Shown here: positions 1-7,660 of the stretch, in pieces | How the letters are laid out: each line of letters opens with the position of its first letter | How positions within the stretch are numbered: the stretch's first letter is position 1 | Origin: Actinomycetota bacterium | GTDB lineage: Bacteria; Actinomycetota; Geothermincolia; Fen-727; Anoxymicrobiaceae | Assembly: GCA_018894655.1 (NCBI GenBank) | Contig: JAHIPE010000079.1 | Coordinates: forward strand, 1-27,113 | Length of the DNA stretch: 27,113 nucleotides | Direction of reading: 5' to 3' | Program-made: the position numbers and the translations under genes | Notes under the pieces: model-generated | What the model was told of the DNA's origin: nothing | Databases searched by the model: none | Seen by the model: only the letters and a program-made list of their open reading frames with translations

Positions 1-8
1 AAAAACAC

Positions 9-38
9 TTGAATTGCACGATAACATGGCTTATGTTA
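9..38 (+). promoter_or_regulatory. Candidate promoter with overlapping inverted-repeat operator
   Basis: A -35-like TTGAAT (9-14) lies 17 bp from a -10-like TATGTT (32-37). A perfect inverted repeat, TAACAT-N5-ATGTTA (22-27 and 33-38), covers the -10. This geometry suits a dimeric repressor. The adjacent gene encodes a winged-helix protein, so autoregulation is the natural inference, but binding is not shown by sequence alone. Confidence 0.45.
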
Positions 39-67
39 GTATTCAGGAAAAAGGTTAGTGACGAGCC

Positions 68-1051
68 ATGAAGAAACTCATTCATCGATTGGAACAGTAC
101 CTTCGGGAGACCCTCGGCACCCCGGTTGCGCCCCACCCCTGGGAGAAGAGCAGCAGACTGCCCCAATACCTCCGCGAACGCTACCGCTTCTTCAAGATGG
201 ATGTGCTGGGAACCGAATGTGTGTTGATGGCCGATACCGGGGAGGAGGAGCAGACCCCCGCGGTTATCGGCAAACATCTGGATCAGGTTCGATCCCGGGG
301 CCAGTTCGAGGCGGTGTATGTGCGCCATGCGGTCACCTCGTACAACCGCAAGAGATTGATCGAGCAGAAAGTGCCCTTCATTGTTCCGGGTAATCAGATG
401 TATCTGCCCATGCTGGGGATTGACCTGCGCGAGCACCTGAAGCGATTGCGGGAAAAGAAGCCGGTTTTCAGTCCCTCCACCCAGGCCTTGATCCTGCATG
501 TCCTGTGGCGGAAAGAGACCGACACGGTGACGCCCGCCGAAATCGCCCACCGCCTGGGATATTCCGCCATGACCATGACCCGGGCCTTTGACGAACTGGA
601 AACGGCCGGCATTGGCGAGCATTCCGTTATGGGGAAAGAGCGGCATCTTCATTTTCCTGAAACGGGGACGCCCCTTTGGGAAAAGGTGCTGCCCTATCTG
701 AATACCCCGGTAAGGAAACGTCTGTATGTTGCTTCATCCATGCAAACGGGAAACGGCAGTCTGGCAGGGCAGAGCGCCCTGGCCCGTTACACCATGCTGG
801 CCGAACCGAAGGTCCCGGTTTTCGCATTTTCGGCCGACGAGTGGAAGGTGCGGATGCAGCACGACCAGATTGTCGAGCTGACCTTGCCCGAGCCGGGGGC
901 CTTCGAGATCGAACTCTGGAAATACACCCCAGCCCCTTTTGCCCATGATGGAAAGGTGGACCGCCTGTCGCTCTATCTTTCGTTGAGAGACAGCACCGAT
1001 GAACGCATCCAGTCAGCTCTCGATGCTCTTTTGGGAGGCATGGAATGGTGA
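68..1051 (+). CDS. Winged-helix DNA-binding regulator of the defence operon
   Basis: This 327-residue protein has an N-terminal region of about 130 residues that I cannot assign to a family. A winged helix-turn-helix follows at roughly residues 135-200, with a typical recognition stretch AEIAHRLGYSAMTMTRAF and a wing. The C-terminal ~120 residues are unassigned. The start ATG is at 68, after a weak purine stretch (AAAAAGG). It is first in a rightward run of overlapping genes and sits 30 bp after an inverted repeat that overlaps the -10, so it probably represses its own operon. Proteins of this type are often paired with AbiEii-like nucleotidyltransferase genes, and the next ORF begins like one. 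It may therefore be the antitoxin-like half of a former pair. The gene looks intact. Confidence 0.6.
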   Translation: MKKLIHRLEQYLRETLGTPVAPHPWEKSSRLPQYLRERYRFFKMDVLGTECVLMADTGEEEQTPAVIGKHLDQVRSRGQFEAVYVRHAVTSYNRKRLIEQKVPFIVPGNQMYLPMLGIDLREHLKRLREKKPVFSPSTQALILHVLWRKETDTVTPAEIAHRLGYSAMTMTRAFDELETAGIGEHSVMGKERHLHFPETGTPLWEKVLPYLNTPVRKRLYVASSMQTGNGSLAGQSALARYTMLAEPKVPVFAFSADEWKVRMQHDQIVELTLPEPGAFEIELWKYTPAPFAHDGKVDRLSLYLSLRDSTDERIQSALDALLGGMEW

Positions 1052-1209
1052 GAGGTCTTGCGAAGTTCCGGGAGCAATTCCGCTCTCATGCCGGCCAGTA
1101 CGTGCTGATCGGCGGCCAGCGTGACGAACTCATCAAACGGATCGAGGGCCAACTTCATCAGACGCACGCGGTAAAAACCATCTTCCTGTTCCGGTGGAGG
1201 CTGGCATGA
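1045..1209 (+). pseudogene. Remnant of a nucleotidyltransferase-like (AbiEii-type) gene
   Basis: The 54-residue reading frame overlaps the end of the regulator gene and ends in an ATGA overlap with the next gene. Its first ~24 residues (ending QYVLIGG) resemble the start of AbiEii/COG-type nucleotidyltransferases, where the Gly-Gly leads into the nucleotide-binding strand. After the GG the expected catalytic Gly-Ser and Asp-x-Asp region is absent. About 30 unrelated residues follow and the frame stops. I read it as an internal deletion that kept the start and the downstream coupling signal. Intact family members are typically several times longer. The homology call rests on a short stretch and is moderate at best; a genuine small protein is possible. 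Confidence 0.4.
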
Positions 1210-2678
1210 ACACGAATGCCCCGGCCAACTTGCAGCAACTATCGGCTCTTCTACGTCAGGGCGAGGGCCCGGCACTGGAGTTCAAGCGTTCGACCGGCGA
1301 GCTGAAGGAAGGCATGCAGACCCTTTGCGCATTCCTGAACGGCACCGGCGGCATGGCGCTCTTCGGCGTCCGCCCGGACGGCAAAGCCGAAGGGCAGGGT
1401 GTCTCCGACCAGACGCTCCGCGATATCGCGCAGGCCGCCGAACGGTTCGAGCCCCCCGCCCACCTTTCGATTGAGTGTGTGAAGGTCAAAACGGGCCGCG
1501 AGGTGGTCGCCGTCTCGGTGGAGAGCGTCCCCGACGCCATTCCCTTCACGTATGAGGGGCGCGCCTACGAGCGCGTGGGTAGCACAACGCGGAGAATGCC
1601 GCAGGCCAAGTACGAGAGACGGCTGCTGGAGCGCGCTCACAGCAAACGACGCTGGGAGAATGAACCGGCGGAGGGGGTGTCCATCAAGGACATCGACCGC
1701 GCCGAGGTCTTTCGCATCGTCGAGGCCGCCCGCGCCAAGGGGCATCTCACGGAGCCGGTGGGAAGTCGTTTGCCCGGTGTTCTCGACCGCCTGGACGTGC
1801 GCAAGGACGACCGCATCCTTCAAGCGGCGGCGGTGCTTTTCGGCAAGGAGTTCATGCCCGACTACCCGCAGTGCGAACTGCGCATGGCACGGTTCCGAGG
1901 CTTGGACAAGACGGAATTCATAGACCAGAAGAACGTGCGCGGCCCGGCATTCAAACTGCTGGAAGAGGCCGAGGTCTTCTGCCAGCGGCATTTGCCGCTT
2001 CCCGGCAAGATTGTTCCCGGCAAGCTTCAGCGCGAGGACCGGCCGCTGATCCCGCCCGACGCCATGCGCGAGATTCTGGTGAACGCGCTCATCCACCGGG
2101 ACTACTCCAACGCGGGCGGCGCGATTTACCTGGCCATCTTCGACGACCGCGTGGAAGTCTGGAGCACGGGGACGTTCCCGGCCGGCATTACGCCGGAGAT
2201 GCTCTCCCGCGAGCACACGTCCGTCCTGCGCAACCCCATCATCGCTGACGTCTTCCACCGCGCCGGGCTGATTGAAAAGTGGGGCCGTGGAACCAATCGC
2301 GTGATCGAGATGTGCCGCAAGGCGGGAATCCGTCCCCCTGAATTCCATGAGATTGCAGGGTCGGCGGTCGTGAAGTTCCATGTGTCCGTGGGGGTGACAG
2401 TCCAAGTCACCGACCAAGTCACCGACCAAGTGACCGACCAAGTCGAACGATTGCTGGCGCTCTTGGGAAACCGACCCATGACGGCCGCTGAAATCATGAG
2501 GGGCCTGGAGATGAACCATCGCCCTACACTGCGCGACAATTATCTCCATCCCGCCCTTCAGGCGGGGCTCATTGAGATGACCGTGCCAGATAAACCTAAC
2601 AGCAGGTTGCAGAAGTACCGGCTGACCCCGGAAGGTGAAAAGGCGCTGATGGAACGCGGCGGGGAGGATGGGACATGA
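1206..2678 (+). CDS. AlbA_2/GHKL ATPase putative transcriptional regulator
   Basis: The 490-residue protein belongs to the Schlafen AlbA_2 / RecG-like ATP-binding regulator family. The N-terminal AlbA_2 domain (about 10-130) carries the typical EFKRS and FLNGTGG segments. A GHKL-type ATPase (HATPase_c_4) follows at about 270-390, with N-box-like REILVNALIHRDYS and glycine-rich WGRGTNRVIEMC. A VTDQVTDQVTDQV stretch (about 400-412) leads into a C-terminal winged helix. I chose ATG 1206 because GGTGGAGG sits just upstream and the ATGA overlap couples it to the preceding relic; an in-frame GTG at 1194 is less likely. Relatives are common in defence and mobile islands, and their biochemical role is poorly settled. 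The gene appears intact. Confidence 0.8.
   Translation: MNTNAPANLQQLSALLRQGEGPALEFKRSTGELKEGMQTLCAFLNGTGGMALFGVRPDGKAEGQGVSDQTLRDIAQAAERFEPPAHLSIECVKVKTGREVVAVSVESVPDAIPFTYEGRAYERVGSTTRRMPQAKYERRLLERAHSKRRWENEPAEGVSIKDIDRAEVFRIVEAARAKGHLTEPVGSRLPGVLDRLDVRKDDRILQAAAVLFGKEFMPDYPQCELRMARFRGLDKTEFIDQKNVRGPAFKLLEEAEVFCQRHLPLPGKIVPGKLQREDRPLIPPDAMREILVNALIHRDYSNAGGAIYLAIFDDRVEVWSTGTFPAGITPEMLSREHTSVLRNPIIADVFHRAGLIEKWGRGTNRVIEMCRKAGIRPPEFHEIAGSAVVKFHVSVGVTVQVTDQVTDQVTDQVERLLALLGNRPMTAAEIMRGLEMNHRPTLRDNYLHPALQAGLIEMTVPDKPNSRLQKYRLTPEGEKALMERGGEDGT
2403..2442 (+). repeat. 12-bp tandem repeat inside the AlbA_2 ATPase gene
   Basis: Three consecutive 12-bp units, CAAGTCACCGAC with one G substitution in the third, start at 2403, and a partial fourth follows. 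Each unit encodes Gln-Val-Thr-Asp, making a short hydrophilic linker between the ATPase and the winged helix. Because the unit is 12 bp, copy-number change would keep the frame. Confidence 0.9.
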
Positions 2679-2917
2679 CCCGACAAGTCGCCCGTGTTCC
2701 GGAAGCGGCTCGTTCGGATTGTTCCTTCGCGCAACTGCAGGCGGCCGCCGGTTTGAAAGACCGCGTTCACTTCCTGAAGACGCATCCGGAGCCACTTCTG
2801 CTTGCAGACTGGAGTGAGCGCACCATCCCCGACAAGCCGCGCAGCAGCAAGCAGAAATACCGGCTAGTCGAGAAGGGCCGCCAAGCCTTGCATGAGCGGA
2901 CAGGAGGCGGGAGATGA
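2675..2917 (+). pseudogene. Orphan winged-helix fragment of an AlbA_2- or Fic-type protein
   Basis: This 80-residue frame starts in an ATGA overlap with the ATPase gene. It looks like the detached C-terminal winged helix found at the end of AlbA_2 ATPases or Fic-family proteins. LQAAAGLKDRVHFLKT is followed by ERTIPDKPRSSKQKYRL, which closely parallels the end of the gene just upstream (VPDKPNSRLQKYRLTPEG). No catalytic domain precedes it. It is either the tail of a second, internally deleted paralogue or a stand-alone DNA-binding protein. Proline and serine at positions normally hydrophobic in the helix and strand (THPEPLL, DWSERT) hint at decay. It ends in another ATGA overlap. Confidence 0.5.
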
Positions 2918-2961
2918 GACACAAACGGTACCGCCCGGCAGTCAGAGGGAGAAGAACATGA
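2914..2961 (+). other. 15-codon Arg-rich mini-ORF linking two ATGA overlaps
   Basis: The ATG at 2914 overlaps the stop of the winged-helix fragment, and its TGA (2959-2961) overlaps the ATG of the next short ORF. The 15-residue product, MRHKRYRPAVRGRRT, has no recognisable family. It may be the surviving two ends of a deleted gene, or a coupling ORF that passes ribosomes along the operon. Chance is also possible at this length. Confidence 0.2.
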
Positions 2962-3073
2962 ACTACGTCCAGGACCCCAAGAAGCAAGTCGGTTATCTTC
3001 AGCATCAGCAATGCCTGTCGAGCGATAAGAAGCCGCTCAGCCTCTTCCTCTATGGAGTAAGGAGTTTCGCATG
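2958..3073 (+). pseudogene. Possible N-terminal relic of a SIR2-like gene
   Basis: A 38-residue frame runs from ATG 2958 to a TGA that overlaps the trlF start. The segment containing CLSSDKKPLSLFL resembles the first strand of SIR2-like defence proteins. In those a phrase of the type LQQ-SDKKP-FLGAGCP leads into the NAD-binding glycine motif. Here the GAGxS-type motif is missing and the frame goes straight into the purine-rich trlF ribosome-binding region (GGAGTAAGGAG). I interpret it as an internal deletion, but the match is only about 20 residues and was judged by eye. Confidence 0.3.
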
Positions 3074-5959
3074 AGTGCGTATTCACCACTGGGCTCGCTT
3101 TGGAACCGTTGGGATCTGCATTTTCATACGCCCAGTTCGTTCGACTACGAGGACAAGAGCATTTCAAACCAACAGATCGTTGATTCCCTTATCCAAGTGG
3201 GACTGCGAGTTATAGCCATCACCGATCACCATACAATGGATGTCTGCCGGATTCAGGAGTTACAGACTCTTGGTGCTGGCAAGCTCACAGTTCTTCCTGG
3301 CATTGAACTTCGGGATGAGCATGGTGACAAACCGATCCATTACATCTGCATCTTTCCCGAAGACTGTGACCTTGACCACGTTTGGACGACACTTCAAGGC
3401 AGTCTTGGGCTGACCACTACGGCCATTCAAGAAAAGGGAGGAGACCAGAGGGTCTATGTTTCCATTGCGAGCGGGGCTGCCGAGGCGCGGAAACTCGGCG
3501 GCGCAATTTCCATTCACGCGGGGGAAAAGAGCAACTCCATTGAAAGCATCAGCAACCGCGAGCAATTCCAACAGCGCATCAAGTACGATATCACGAAAGA
3601 GCATGTTGATTTGATGGAAATCGGTCAACTCAAGGATGTCGATCGTCACTTGAATATCATTTTCCCGGAGACAGGGTTGGACAAGCCCCTCGTTATCTGT
3701 TCCGACAATCACAATGCAACTGATTACAGCGCGAAGGCTCCTCTGTGGTTCCGCGCAGACCCGACGTTCCGCGGTTTACTGATGGTATTCCGCGAGCCGC
3801 GCGATCGCGTCTTCACTGGAAACCGCCCACCTGAAATAGTTAGAGTCGAGCAAAACCGTACGAAGTACATTCGCGGCATTTCATTCGAACGGAAACCCAA
3901 TGCTCCAACTACCGAACAGTGGTTCAGTGGCAACGTCCTGTTCAATCATGGACTCATTGCGATTGTGGGGAACAAGGGCAGCGGGAAGAGCGCGCTATCC
4001 GACACGCTCGGTCTGTTGGGTGCCACCAAGAACGCGGATGCCTTCTCCTTCTTGAGTAAGGAGCGCTTCCGCCACCCAAGAGGCGGGTTCGCCGGTTTTT
4101 TCGATGCGACTCTCGAATGGGAATCAGGGGACAAGGCTACAAAATGTCTGGCAGAAACAATCAAACCTGAGGAGATTGAACGCCTCAAGTACCTCCCACA
4201 GGATCACGTCGAGACGGTCTGCAACGAGCTTGTGGGGATCGGGGAGGAAGGCTTCGAACAGGAGCTCAAGGCCGTCATTTTCTCACATGTACCGGAGGCT
4301 GAGCGATTAGGTTACGCCACCTTGGACGAAATCGTCCGGTTCCAAACCGGTGAAAAGCAGAAGCGGATTGATTCGGTGCTCAAGCAGCTTCGTGAGGTCA
4401 GTCGGTCAAGGGCGATCCTTGAAGCCAAGGCAGATCCCACTGCCAAGCGCGAACTTCTTGAAAGAATCAATCGGCGCAAGTTAGAACTTGAGGCGCACGA
4501 CAAGGTCAAGCCGTCCGAAGTGTCCAATCCCGCCGCAAACGCGGAAACGCCAGCACCCGATTCAACACTGCTGATAGACCTATCGGCAGCGGAAGCAACC
4601 AAGAAATCCCTCAGCGATCAGATCACGAAGGCGGGCGACACCTTGCGCACCGCCGAGCGTCGCCACGCGGTAGCCAAGCGGTTGCTGGAGGAACTGGACA
4701 ACTCTGAGAAGGACTTCGAGGTCTTCAAGACGTCCCTAAACGAAGACGCAACCGAACTCGGGTTGACGGTGGACGAGTTGGTGGAAATGACCATCACCAA
4801 GACCAAACCTGCCAAAGTGCGCGATGATGAAGCGGCGACGATTACGATTACTAAACAGCAGCTTGACGCCGCCGATCCCCTAGGCCTACGCAAGCAGTTG
4901 GCCGCCGCCGAGACGGAGATCGCCGAACTCCAGTCAAAACTCGGTGCGCCCACCCGCGCTTATCAAGCGTACCTCAATGCCCTTGAAGAATGGCAGGCCA
5001 ACCGCGCATTGATCGAAGGGAATGACAAGGAACCGGAGTCACTGAAAGGACTTCAGTCCGAACTGGCGGCGTTGGATCAACTGCCGGAGAAGATCGAAAA
5101 GGCTAAGGACGAACAAACCGCTCTATCGCTTCAGATTCACGCTGAGAAGTTCGCTCAGGCAGAGGTCTACCGCACACTATACGGGGCGGTACAGGGATTC
5201 ATCGACTCGCATATCTTGGCGAAGGACAAACTAAAACTGGAGTTTCGCGCAGAGCTAACGGACGAGGACTTCGCGGGCCGTCTTCTGGGTATACTGGCGC
5301 TCAACCGGCGAGGGAGTTTCATGGGAGTTGACGAGGGACGAAAAAAGGCCGAGTCCCTTGTTAAATCGACCACGTGGGAGGACGCAGAATCGGTGCGACT
5401 GTTCCTTGACACCGTGGACAAAGCGCTCCACACGGACCAACGCGAAGGACAAGGGGCAGACGTGCAGCTCAAGGACCAACTTGCCAAGGGGAAGAAGCCG
5501 GAGGAAGTGTTCGGCTTGCTCTACGGCCTGGAGTACATCCGACCACGGTACATCTTGCGCTGGGAGGGCAAAGAACTGTCCATGCTGTCACCCGGCGAGC
5601 GGGGAACGCTGTTGTTGGTCTTCTATCTGCTTATTGACAAAAGCGACATGCCGCTTGTCATCGATCAGCCGGAGGGCAACCTCGACAACCATACGGTTGC
5701 GAAGGTGTTGGTCGAGTGTATCAAGGAAACCAGGAAGAAAAGACAAGTCTTCATCGTCACGCACAACCCCAATCTTGCCGTGGTCAGCGATGCTGATCAG
5801 GTTGTTCACGCAAGCATCGACAAGACTCAAGGCAACGCGATCAAGTACACCACAGGATCGTTGGAAAATCCAGATATGAGCCAGTTTGTCACCGATGTGC
5901 TGGAGGGCACACGGTGGGCTTTTGATGTTCGTGGCGCGAAGTACAAAGTGAGCGAATAG
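3071..5959 (+). CDS. trlF: TrlF-type PHP-domain AAA/SMC-like ATPase
   Basis: This 962-residue protein has an N-terminal PHP phosphoesterase domain (about 10-240). It shows metal-binding motifs in order: DLHFH (H17, H19), TDHH (51-54), GIEL (E79), H90, a SIHAGEKSN histidine near 158 and an SDNHN near 211. An SMC/ABC-type ATPase follows, with Walker A GNKGSGKS (300-307), a charged coiled-coil middle (about 430-720), signature-like LSPGERG (839-845), Walker B LVIDQPE (862-868) and switch His898. The architecture matches the family named TrlF. It probably couples ATP-driven DNA or RNA sensing to hydrolysis of a phosphoester, but the substrate is not known to me. A strong GGAGTAAGGAG precedes ATG 3071. 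The stop lies 3 bp before mod, so expression with the restriction-modification genes is expected. The gene is intact. Confidence 0.85.
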   Translation: MSAYSPLGSLWNRWDLHFHTPSSFDYEDKSISNQQIVDSLIQVGLRVIAITDHHTMDVCRIQELQTLGAGKLTVLPGIELRDEHGDKPIHYICIFPEDCDLDHVWTTLQGSLGLTTTAIQEKGGDQRVYVSIASGAAEARKLGGAISIHAGEKSNSIESISNREQFQQRIKYDITKEHVDLMEIGQLKDVDRHLNIIFPETGLDKPLVICSDNHNATDYSAKAPLWFRADPTFRGLLMVFREPRDRVFTGNRPPEIVRVEQNRTKYIRGISFERKPNAPTTEQWFSGNVLFNHGLIAIVGNKGSGKSALSDTLGLLGATKNADAFSFLSKERFRHPRGGFAGFFDATLEWESGDKATKCLAETIKPEEIERLKYLPQDHVETVCNELVGIGEEGFEQELKAVIFSHVPEAERLGYATLDEIVRFQTGEKQKRIDSVLKQLREVSRSRAILEAKADPTAKRELLERINRRKLELEAHDKVKPSEVSNPAANAETPAPDSTLLIDLSAAEATKKSLSDQITKAGDTLRTAERRHAVAKRLLEELDNSEKDFEVFKTSLNEDATELGLTVDELVEMTITKTKPAKVRDDEAATITITKQQLDAADPLGLRKQLAAAETEIAELQSKLGAPTRAYQAYLNALEEWQANRALIEGNDKEPESLKGLQSELAALDQLPEKIEKAKDEQTALSLQIHAEKFAQAEVYRTLYGAVQGFIDSHILAKDKLKLEFRAELTDEDFAGRLLGILALNRRGSFMGVDEGRKKAESLVKSTTWEDAESVRLFLDTVDKALHTDQREGQGADVQLKDQLAKGKKPEEVFGLLYGLEYIRPRYILRWEGKELSMLSPGERGTLLLVFYLLIDKSDMPLVIDQPEGNLDNHTVAKVLVECIKETRKKRQVFIVTHNPNLAVVSDADQVVHASIDKTQGNAIKYTTGSLENPDMSQFVTDVLEGTRWAFDVRGAKYKVSE

Positions 5960-5962
5960 ACT

Positions 5963-7660
5963 ATGAAGACAAAACTCGAACTGACCTGGATCGGCAAGGA
6001 GAACCGGCCGAAGTTGGAACCACGTATCCTCGTCGAGGACACGGCTAGGTCGCACCACGCGCCGTTCCGTACCGCGAAGAACGACATCTTCGACAACCGG
6101 CTCATCTTCGGCGACAACCTCCTCGCGCTCAAGGCGCTGGAGCAGGAGTTCGCGGGGAAGATCAAGTGCATATATATCGATCCGCCGTACAACACGGGGT
6201 CAGCATTCGAGCATTACGACGACGGCATAGAGCACTCGCTGTGGTTATCACTGATGAGGGACCGACTGGAGATTCTCCGACTACTGCTGGCGCAAGAGGG
6301 ATCTATATGGATCAGCATAGATGACAATGAAATGCCTTACCTTCGCGTCCTGCTCGATGAGGTTTTTGGGCGGCTTAATTTCATTGCCACGGCGATTTGG
6401 CAGAAAAAGTACGGTGCGAAGAGCGATTCCAAGCATCTTTCTGAGTCGCATGACTATGTAGTGTGCTACGCGAAGGAAAAGGGCCACGTAGCATTGAATC
6501 GGATGCAGCGCACCCTAGAGCAGGATGCGAGATACAAGAACCCGGACAATGACCCTCGTGGATCTTGGACCTCCGGCGACTTGCTGCGCAATGAGGTTCG
6601 AGACTACGCGATCTATCCTATCTTCGGACCATCTGGACGTAAACATCTACCTCCTCAAGGAACAAGTTGGCGATTCACGAAGGAAAAGTATGCGGAACTG
6701 GTTGCTGATAACCGCATTTGGTTCGGCGAGAATGGAAACAACGTGCCGCGTCTAAAACGCTTCTTGAGCGAGGTCGCCGAAACTGTTCCAGCTACAACAT
6801 GGTGGGAGCACAAAGAAGTCGGGCACAACGACGAGGCAAAGAAAGAGAGTAAGGCTCTATATGGCGATGACCTTTTCGGTACGCCTAAGCCCGAGCGTTT
6901 ATTGCAGCGAATCGTAACTGTTGCATCAAATCCAGGCGACTGGGTGCTCGATTCATTTGCCGGTTCAGGCACGACCGGGGCTGTGGCGCACAAGATGGGC
7001 CGCCGGTGGATCATGGTTGAACTCGGCGAGCATTGTCATACGCACATCATCCCGCGCCTGAAAAAGGTGATTGACGGCGAAGACAAGGGTGGCGTCACCG
7101 GGGCCGTGGGCTGGAAAGGCGGCGGCGGGTTCCGCTACTACCGCCTCGCGCCGTCCCTCTTGCAGAAGGACGAGTTCGGCAACTGGGTCATCAGCAAGGA
7201 ATACAATCCGGCCATGCTGGCCGAGGCCATGTGCAAACTGGAAGGCTTCACCTACGCCCCGAGCGACACGGCCTATTGGCGGCACGGCCACTCGACGGAG
7301 ACCGACTTCATCTACGTGACCACCCAGACGCTCACACGTGAGCAGTTGCAGAAACTCTCGGACGAGCTCGGCGAGGGTAGGAGCCTCCTTGTCATGTGCG
7401 GCGCGTTCCGCGTGAAGAATCTCGACGAGTTTCCCAACCTGACGGTGAAGAAGATTCCGAAGGCGGTCCTGACCCGCTGCGAATGGGGCCATGACGACTA
7501 CAGCCTGGAGATCAAGAACCTCCCCATGAAAGCGCCGGAAGAGCCGGAGGAACCGGAAGCCTCCTCAGGCGGGCGCAAGCCCCGCTCCAAGGCAGAGAGA
7601 CGGGCGCAGGCTCAGCCCGCGCTCTTCGACCTTCCCGGCGACAAAGGAGGCGCGAAATGA
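5963..7660 (+). CDS. mod: Type III restriction-modification DNA methyltransferase (Mod)
   Basis: This 565-residue site-specific methyltransferase would transfer a methyl group from S-adenosylmethionine to a base, expected to be adenine N6. It gives target specificity to the Mod-Res complex. The catalytic DPPYNTGS (D73-Y76) precedes the SAM-binding DSFAGSGTT (330-338), the beta-class order typical of type III Mod. The intervening ~250 residues form the variable target-recognition region. The C-terminal ~170 residues follow the Mod pattern and end in a basic tail (GRKPRSKAERRAQAQ). ATG 5963 lies just after trlF and the TGA overlaps the res ATG. By hand count GC is about 50% over 6301-6960, against about 59% in the 300 bp before and 64% in the 180 bp after. 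That suggests an exchanged recognition domain. No simple-sequence phase-variation tract was seen. Confidence 0.9.
   Translation: MKTKLELTWIGKENRPKLEPRILVEDTARSHHAPFRTAKNDIFDNRLIFGDNLLALKALEQEFAGKIKCIYIDPPYNTGSAFEHYDDGIEHSLWLSLMRDRLEILRLLLAQEGSIWISIDDNEMPYLRVLLDEVFGRLNFIATAIWQKKYGAKSDSKHLSESHDYVVCYAKEKGHVALNRMQRTLEQDARYKNPDNDPRGSWTSGDLLRNEVRDYAIYPIFGPSGRKHLPPQGTSWRFTKEKYAELVADNRIWFGENGNNVPRLKRFLSEVAETVPATTWWEHKEVGHNDEAKKESKALYGDDLFGTPKPERLLQRIVTVASNPGDWVLDSFAGSGTTGAVAHKMGRRWIMVELGEHCHTHIIPRLKKVIDGEDKGGVTGAVGWKGGGGFRYYRLAPSLLQKDEFGNWVISKEYNPAMLAEAMCKLEGFTYAPSDTAYWRHGHSTETDFIYVTTQTLTREQLQKLSDELGEGRSLLVMCGAFRVKNLDEFPNLTVKKIPKAVLTRCEWGHDDYSLEIKNLPMKAPEEPEEPEASSGGRKPRSKAERRAQAQPALFDLPGDKGGAK

Noticed and set aside
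1251..3167. Very long minus-strand reading frame (638 codons) opposite the AlbA_2 ATPase gene
   Set aside because: It mirrors a recognisable plus-strand protein in GC-rich DNA, spans several genes and shows no domain. Such antisense frames arise from codon bias.
5963..7660. Simple-sequence phase variation in mod
   Set aside because: No homopolymer or short tandem repeat tract long enough to slip was found within or just before the gene.
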